Source: Calditrichia bacterium (GTDB lineage Bacteria > Calditrichota > Calditrichia > Calditrichales > Calditrichaceae). Taken from it: a DNA stretch of 9,308 nucleotides. The position numbers were made by a program, and so were the translations under genes. The notes beneath the pieces were generated by a model. The model worked only from the letters and a program-made list of their open reading frames with translations, was not told the origin of the DNA and ran no database searches. Positions 5,467 to 9,308 of the stretch are shown here, piece by piece; the first letter of the stretch is position 1; the number at the start of each line of letters is the position of its first letter. Location of the stretch: the NCBI GenBank assembly GCA_027039465.1, contig JALWEA010000406.1, positions 1-9,308 of the forward strand. Direction: 5' to 3'.

Positions 5467-7707
5467 ATGAAAGCTTCGATGAAGGTAAGCCGTAACTACA
5501 TTTTTTTTATTTTGGTTTTAAGTGTGATGTCCTTAAGGGGACAAAACTATTACTGGCCCACAACCGCCAGCAAGCACATGTCTTCGGGATTTTGCGAATA
5601 TCGTCCGGGACATTATCATTCGGCCATTGATATTAAAACGTGGAACCGGGAAGGGTACCCGGTTTTTGCCGTGGATGACGGACGCATTGTCAAAATTCGC
5701 ATTTCACCGTTTTTTTACGGCAAGGTCATGTATTTGAAATTGAAAGACGGCCGTTATGCTGTTTACGCCCATTTGAAAAAATTCATTCCGAGTATTGAAA
5801 AAGCCATCCGACAATTGCAACTGGAAAAGCGCCGCTATTCCGTAACATGGCAGCCCAAAAACTGGCGCGTTAAAAAAGGCGAACTCTTGGCTTACACGGG
5901 TCAAACCGGCATCGGGGTGCCGCACTTACATTTCGAAATTCGGGATGCGCACAATCATCCGTTGAATCCGTTGAAATTTTACAAGGACGAAATCAAAGAC
6001 ACCATTGCCCCCATTTTGCAAGAGCTGCTGGCCATTCCATTGAATGCCAACAGCACCGTTAACGGATCACACCTTCCGCAAGTTATTCCTTTGCTCAAAG
6101 GGCCAAACCATATTTACCATCTCAAAGATTCTTTGAGCGCCTACGGCACCATCGGGCTGGCGCTGCGCAGCTACGATATGGCGGACGGGGTTTACAATAA
6201 GTTTGCTTATTATCAAAGCCGTATGTTCCTGGACGACAAGGAAGTATTTGCCGTTTCTTACGATACGCTTGATTTTGGCAAGACGCGCCTGGCCGATGTG
6301 GAGGTTTACTATCCTTTTAAAGTTTTGTTGCGCAAACGCTTTCGCAAAATGTTCATCGAGCCCTTTAACACGTTACCTTTTTATTACAAATCACCAGGCA
6401 ACGGTTTTTTGCGGATTGAGGGCAAAGCCCATCATTTCCGTTTAGAGGTCAGCGATTTTTATGGAAACACCAGTACGGTGGAAGGGCGCATACAAAGCGA
6501 AATTAATTTCACCCCGAAAATTCAATTGGCTAAAAAATTCGGGCATTTTGCTTTTTTAAAATTCACCCTGCCTTCCGATATTTTAACGATTGATTTTCAC
6601 TATTCCGTCGATGGCAAGCAGTGGAATCCGATCGACTATTACGAGATTTTGGACAATGTTTTCTTGAAAAACGGGCTGCACACCTTTTTTATTAAAGCGG
6701 ATATTAGAGATTCCAATGCCACCGCTTTGCGCCTGACTTTTACAAAACAAGGCTTTTTGCCACGCACATGTTTCATCGCTTTAAGCGATTTTTACGCTCG
6801 TTCCCACTTTAGACTAATGAATGCGGGCAAACGTTTTATTGTCGTTACGGATTCGTTTACCTGCTGCCCAAATTTAATAGCTACCGTAACAACGGATTCC
6901 AACCCAACAAACCTCCGGCCGGTTATCCACGGACAACAAGCGGAATGGGTTTTACCGTCCCCTAAAGCACAGCGTGCTTCGGTGCATTTAACGCTGAAAT
7001 TTCCGACCGCTTCTCTGATGGATACTTCGTTTTCCTACTACACCCTATTCCCGAACAGGGCACAAAAAATGTCGTTTTTTGACGAGACTCTGCGGCTGCA
7101 AACCAAAGAAGAAACCGTTTACGATACCCTGCTTTTTACGCTTACTCAAAGCGATACCATGCCGGTTGTTAAAGGTATTCCCGTTTTGAGCCCGGTTTAC
7201 ACTTTTGACTGGTATCCGCAAATTTTTCGCCTTGCGGCCAACTTGACGATCAAAGCCGACGCAGCTTTTACATTATGGCAAAAAATCGGCGTGTGCACCA
7301 TGGATCGATCGGGAAGGCTTCATTGGCGCGGCGGTAAAGTTGATTCGCTGCAACAAAGTGTAACCACGCATATTAAAACGCTAAACCGCTTTTTGTTGGC
7401 CGCCGACACAGTGGCGCCCGGCCTGCGAATTTTAAAACCCGCACCGAATGCAATCGTACAAAAATTAAAAGAAATTCGGCTGACACTTGATGACGCGCTT
7501 TCGGGCATCGGCACGGATCGCAATATTCAACTTTTTGTGGACTCGACTTTTGTTGTACCGGAATGGGATCCGGAACGCAAATTGGTTTTTGGCCATCCGG
7601 CAGTCCGCTTAAAACCCGGCCGGCATCAAATTACGGCCATTGTGCGCGATATGGCTGGAAATTGGAATAAAAAATCCTTAATATTCAGCATCGAGAAAAG
7701 AAGGTAA
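5467..7707 (+). CDS. Secreted M23 (LytM-type) metallopeptidase with long C-terminal region
   Basis: This 746-residue exported protein has a hydrophobic signal segment (about 9-22) after a basic N-terminus, with cleavage plausible near residues 24-26. The M23 domain (about 35-172) retains its zinc and catalytic residues: His51 and Asp55 in HYHSAIDIKT, His102 in VYAHLKKF, and His153/His155 in GVPHLHFEIRD. The family cuts peptidoglycan peptide bridges or activates amidases in the periplasm. A charged helical insertion (about 105-133) separates the YAHL motif from the KKGELLAYTGQTG strand. The remaining ~570 residues are beta-rich. The last ~100 (VAPGLRILKP onward, with DDALSGIG and IVRDMAGNW) look like an Ig-like domain. 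This architecture resembles M23 proteins of the Bacteroidota and relatives. The ATG has only a weak AGAAG site; ATG 5479 is an alternative. The rhomboid gene follows after 5 bases, suggesting one operon. Confidence 0.9.
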   Translation: MKASMKVSRNYIFFILVLSVMSLRGQNYYWPTTASKHMSSGFCEYRPGHYHSAIDIKTWNREGYPVFAVDDGRIVKIRISPFFYGKVMYLKLKDGRYAVYAHLKKFIPSIEKAIRQLQLEKRRYSVTWQPKNWRVKKGELLAYTGQTGIGVPHLHFEIRDAHNHPLNPLKFYKDEIKDTIAPILQELLAIPLNANSTVNGSHLPQVIPLLKGPNHIYHLKDSLSAYGTIGLALRSYDMADGVYNKFAYYQSRMFLDDKEVFAVSYDTLDFGKTRLADVEVYYPFKVLLRKRFRKMFIEPFNTLPFYYKSPGNGFLRIEGKAHHFRLEVSDFYGNTSTVEGRIQSEINFTPKIQLAKKFGHFAFLKFTLPSDILTIDFHYSVDGKQWNPIDYYEILDNVFLKNGLHTFFIKADIRDSNATALRLTFTKQGFLPRTCFIALSDFYARSHFRLMNAGKRFIVVTDSFTCCPNLIATVTTDSNPTNLRPVIHGQQAEWVLPSPKAQRASVHLTLKFPTASLMDTSFSYYTLFPNRAQKMSFFDETLRLQTKEETVYDTLLFTLTQSDTMPVVKGIPVLSPVYTFDWYPQIFRLAANLTIKADAAFTLWQKIGVCTMDRSGRLHWRGGKVDSLQQSVTTHIKTLNRFLLAADTVAPGLRILKPAPNAIVQKLKEIRLTLDDALSGIGTDRNIQLFVDSTFVVPEWDPERKLVFGHPAVRLKPGRHQITAIVRDMAGNWNKKSLIFSIEKRR

Positions 7708-7712
7708 ACCGA

Positions 7713-8375
7713 ATGATTCCAATAGCCGATGAAAGCCCCAAAGGGTACACGCCTTTTGTCAATTACGGCTTGATTACCGTCAATATTTTGATTTATTTTT
7801 TCTGGCAACAGCACACGCAGCAATTTGTGTTAACTTACGGCCTGATACCGGCGCGTCTGTTTACGCCGGGTGAGCAGGCTTTTGGCATTTTGACCATTTT
7901 TACCTCCATGTTCATGCACGGCGGCCTTGCTCATTTATTCGGGAACATGCTCTATTTGTACATTTTCGGTGACAACATTGAATATACCCTCGGCCATGTG
8001 CGTTATTTTTTCTTTTATATTTTCATGGGCATTGCCGCGGCCTTAACACAGGTTTTGTTAGCGCCGAATTCAACCGTGCCCATGATCGGAGCCAGTGGTG
8101 CGATATCGGGCGTCCTGGGTGCCTATTTGCTCAAGTTCCCAAGAAACCGCATCACGGTTTTAATTTTTCTGTTCATTTTCATTGACGTCATTCATATTCC
8201 CGCTGCCATTGTTTTGCTGATTTGGTTTGCCTTCCAGTTAATAAACGGATGGAGCGCCTTGTTGCCAGGTTTGCAGGGAGGCGTGGCTTGGTTTGCGCAT
8301 ATCGGCGGATTTATTGCCGGTTTTGCGCTTATTAACTTTTTTGAACCCCGCAGACAGGGCCGTGCTTGGCTTTAG
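7713..8375 (+). CDS. Rhomboid family intramembrane serine protease
   Basis: This 220-residue inner-membrane protease is expected to cut transmembrane segments of substrate proteins. Visible signatures are HGGLAHLFGNMLYL (69-82), with His69, His74 and Asn78 of the oxyanion region; the nucleophile Ser128 in MIGASGAISGVLGAY (124-138); and the base His196 in WFAHIGGFIAGF (193-204). These are the Ser-His dyad of active rhomboids, so it is not an inactive pseudoprotease. About six transmembrane segments are apparent, with a short N-terminal tail and a basic C-terminal end (EPRRQGR), and no extra cytosolic domain. AAGG (7701-7704), which overlaps the end of the M23 gene, serves as ribosome site for ATG 7713; the gap between genes is 5 bases, so coupled expression is likely. 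The substrate is unknown; a link to the neighbouring envelope peptidase is conjecture. Confidence 0.94.
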   Translation: MIPIADESPKGYTPFVNYGLITVNILIYFFWQQHTQQFVLTYGLIPARLFTPGEQAFGILTIFTSMFMHGGLAHLFGNMLYLYIFGDNIEYTLGHVRYFFFYIFMGIAAALTQVLLAPNSTVPMIGASGAISGVLGAYLLKFPRNRITVLIFLFIFIDVIHIPAAIVLLIWFAFQLINGWSALLPGLQGGVAWFAHIGGFIAGFALINFFEPRRQGRAWL

Positions 8376-8485
8376 AATCGGATCATTTTCGATTTAATTG
8401 GAAACCGGCCGTTTTTAGATTACCTTTGCTTAGGATTAAATAGATGAGTGGGAAGGCCGTTAAGGGTGTAAGGGTTGAAGGGGGC
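8376..8485. other. Intergenic sequence downstream of the rhomboid gene
   Basis: It holds a weak AATCG/CGATT inverted repeat (8376-8380 and 8390-8394) just after the rhomboid stop and no T-tract terminator. The second part becomes G-rich (GGGTGTAAGGGTTGAAGGGGG) and grades into the repeat cluster. I see no gene. Confidence 0.4.
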
Positions 8486-8554
8486 GTTATCCGTTATTCG
8501 TATATTCGTTAATCGTGGAAGGTTGAATGGTTGATTGGTTAAATGGTTGAATGG
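8486..8554. repeat. Degenerate tandem short repeats
   Basis: Two runs are seen. Bases 8486-8516 repeat a CGTTATTCG-like unit (GTTATCC, GTTATTCG, ATATTCG, GTTAATCG). Bases 8521-8554 repeat a unit close to GGTTGAAT (GGTTGAAT, GGTTGATT, GGTTAAAT, GGTTGAAT, GG). Such runs typify intergenic repeats in FCB-group genomes and encode nothing convincing. Confidence 0.65.
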
Positions 8555-8575
8555 GGAAAGCGTTATTCGTAAAGA

Positions 8576-8629
8576 ATGTCATTGCGAACGATCCCGCTAG
8601 CAGGCTCGCGGGATCGCTACTATTGACAT
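8576..8629. repeat. Palindromic REP-like unit
   Basis: The unit begins ATGTCATTGCG and ends TATTGACAT, so its ends are roughly inverted. Its core is a 9-bp perfect stem, CGATCCCGC (8589-8597) with GCGGGATCG (8608-8616), plus a further AGC/GCT pair inside. Bases 8615-8630 recur inverted at 52-67. This resembles the GTCATTGCGA intergenic palindromes found in many bacteria. Confidence 0.7.
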
Positions 8630-8639
8630 GAAGAGGGCT

Positions 8640-8745
8640 GTCATTCTGAATGGAGTCCCGAGAATCGGGACGGAATGAAGAATCCCTTACGTCCGTTGCT
8701 GGTTTGGAGGAGATTCTTCTCCCGACACGTCGGGATCGGAATGAC
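8640..8745. repeat. 106-bp MITE-like repeat with inverted ends and two hairpins
   Basis: The ends are GTCATTCTGA and TCGGAATGAC, inverted with one mismatch. Inside are two perfect hairpins: GTCCCGA-GAA-TCGGGAC (8655-8671) and TCCCGAC-AC-GTCGGGA (8720-8735). The segment 8675-8693 is an exact inverted copy of 105-123. No transposase is encoded, so it would be a non-autonomous element or an intergenic repeat family. Target-site duplications are not evident. Confidence 0.7.
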
Positions 8746-8776
8746 AAGGCTGGCCTTATGTTAATTTATTAATAAT

Positions 8777-8794
8777 CCGTGGCGACAGCCATGG
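8777..8794. repeat. Short hairpin
   Basis: CCGTGGC (8777-8783), loop GACA, GCCATGG (8788-8794): seven pairs with one G-U if read as RNA. It lies at the start of the hairpin-rich 3' region and has no T-tract. Confidence 0.45.
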
Positions 8795-8822
8795 TTCAGT
8801 TCCTCGCAATGTCTATTAAGAA

Positions 8823-8884
8823 AAAAGTCAAGATATATACCACCCCTTTATGCAAAAAATCCTTTTTTTTGCATTCTGACTTTT
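8823..8884. repeat. Nested inverted repeat
   Basis: Outer arms AAAAGTCA (8823-8830) and TGACTTTT (8877-8884) enclose inner arms ATGCAAAAAA (8850-8859) and TTTTTTGCAT (8865-8874), with a 5-base loop. Bases 8881-8889 (TTTTGGGCT) recur directly at 8946-8954, just after the next hairpin. The inner stem is not followed by a clean T-run on either strand, so a simple terminator is not favoured. Confidence 0.55.
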
Positions 8885-8926
8885 GGGCTCACTTTCATTG
8901 CCTCGAAGCTGCGATCAACAGCATTT

Positions 8927-8949
8927 AATCATGCGAAGCATGATTTTTT
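8927..8949 (+). terminator. Possible rho-independent terminator
   Basis: AATCATGC (8927-8934), loop GAA, GCATGATT (8938-8945) is a perfect 8-bp stem followed by TTTT. It would act on plus-strand transcription, yet the nearest upstream gene (rhomboid) ends 550 bases earlier. The stem is not GC-rich, so efficiency is doubtful; it may belong to the surrounding hairpin cluster. Confidence 0.35.
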
Positions 8950-8993
8950 GGGCTTTCGGATTCTGCAATATTCTCTAAGCTAACCGCCACCAG

Positions 8994-9052
8994 CTCCTTG
9001 ACCGTCTTGAACAGAGCTCACTCTCTAGCTCAAGTTCAAGACGGTCAAGGAG
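8994..9052. repeat. Perfect 19-bp inverted repeat with inner stem
   Basis: CTCCTTGACCGTCTTGAAC (8994-9012) is the exact reverse complement of GTTCAAGACGGTCAAGGAG (9034-9052). The 21-base spacer adds GAGCT (9014-9018) with AGCTC (9027-9031) around an 8-base loop, giving 24 pairs with a small A bulge. There is no T-tract on either side, so it is not an ordinary terminator. Confidence 0.8.
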
Positions 9053-9099
9053 GAATACTTAAGGCGATCATTGCATTATTGACAGCATCCTTAAGATTC
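9053..9099. repeat. Inverted repeat adjoining the 19-bp hairpin
   Basis: GAAT-A-CTTAAGG (9053-9064) pairs with CCTTAAGATTC (9089-9099): eleven pairs with one bulged A and a 24-base loop. It begins at the base following the preceding hairpin. Confidence 0.5.
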
Positions 9100-9106
9100 T
9101 TACTTT
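9079..9106 (+). promoter_or_regulatory. Candidate sigma-70 promoter
   Basis: A consensus -35, TTGACA (9079-9084), is followed after 16 bases by TACTTT (9101-9106), a fair -10. A transcript would start near 9113 and read directly through the large nested inverted repeat at 9145-9279. No ORF with a start codon follows within the window. Sequence match only. Confidence 0.3.
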
Positions 9107-9144
9107 ACCGGTTAAATTATACGTCTATTTGAGTCTCGAGGACT

Positions 9145-9279
9145 ATGGTAAAATTTGGAATTTTTTAAATTAGGGAGAAGATTATCCGACAGCCTGGCTC
9201 TCGAAGAGCAACATTGCGATTGAATCTTTTCTCCCTAATTCCAGAATCTCACCCTCTTTTAAATGCTGTTTTTTACCAT
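9145..9279. repeat. Nested inverted-repeat structure, possible structured RNA or element remnant
   Basis: Outer arms ATGGTAAAA (9145-9153) and TTTTACCAT (9271-9279) enclose middle arms AATTAGGGAGAA (9168-9179) and TTCTCCCTAATT (9229-9240). The middle stem extends by GATT (9180-9183) with AATC (9223-9226) across a 2-base bulge. Inside is a small hairpin GCTCT-CGA-AGAGC (9197-9209). TGGAATT (9156-9162) and AATTCCA (9237-9243) offer an alternative pairing. Three nested levels around one centre suggest a folded RNA or transposon-end structure. No family was recognised. Confidence 0.55.
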
Positions 9280-9308
9280 TCCCGTTTGTTTATTAGCCCA
9301 ATATTTTT

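Noticed and set aside
8487..8747. 86-residue open frame on the minus strand
   Set aside because: It lies wholly inside the tandem and palindromic repeats; its residues are translations of repeat units and no ribosome site or family signature is seen.
9168..9240. Integron attC site
   Set aside because: The arms lack the required GTTRRRY / RYYYAAC core sites and no integrase or cassette is present.
8994..9279. Retron msr-msd RNA
   Set aside because: The nested arms suggested it, but the enclosed lengths are small, no typical long msd with flanking a1/a2 pairing is resolved, and no reverse transcriptase gene is in the window.
8376..9308. tRNA, tmRNA, RNase P RNA, SRP RNA or CRISPR array
   Set aside because: I looked for the T-loop GTTCRANNC pattern, CCA ends, the RNase P GAAAGTCC core and regular direct repeats with spacers, and found none.

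Overview
The window looks like chromosomal DNA of a diderm, probably anaerobic bacterium of moderate GC. The genes point that way: a one-chain ADP-forming acyl-CoA synthetase (ATP-yielding in fermenters), a long M23 metallopeptidase of the kind frequent in the Bacteroidota/Calditrichota (FCB) lineages, and intergenic repeats of the GTCATTGCGA / GTCATTCTGA type common in such genomes. A Calditrichota-like host is my best guess. It rests on protein style and repeat character, not on a marker gene.

Layout. Bases 1-223 hold no supportable gene but carry a dispersed repeat (52-152). A YihX-like HAD phosphatase (224-838, +) converges on a two-gene minus-strand operon: a P1-family (DmpA/NylC-like) self-processing hydrolase (1467-2405), then a SpoIIM-like membrane protein (835-1470). 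The operon genes are joined by an ATGA overlap, and the two convergent stop codons also overlap by 4 bases. An AT-rich divergent spacer with a 10-bp-period direct repeat separates the operon from a stand-alone response-regulator receiver (2599-3003, +), which probably starts at TTG. Next come the 698-residue acyl-CoA synthetase (3213-5309), a short spacer with A-rich repeats and a perfect TATAAT box, the secreted 746-residue M23 peptidase (5467-7707) and, 5 bases later, a rhomboid intramembrane serine protease (7713-8375). The last two probably form one envelope-protease operon.

The final 930 bases (8376-9308) hold no intact gene and are the least ordinary part. The first half is packed with repeats: degenerate tandem units, a palindromic REP-like unit, and a 106-bp unit with near-matching ends and two perfect hairpins. 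The same repeat family occurs inverted at the left edge, so most of the window lies between oppositely oriented copies. The second half (about 8777-9279) is a dense run of inverted repeats, including a perfect 19-bp hairpin and a nested structure of about 135 bp behind a possible promoter. This may be a structured RNA locus or a decayed mobile element. No protein partner is visible, and the window ends before the right side of the locus can be judged.

The genes are individually recognisable housekeeping or envelope functions. I found no defence or mobile system with a complete protein component.
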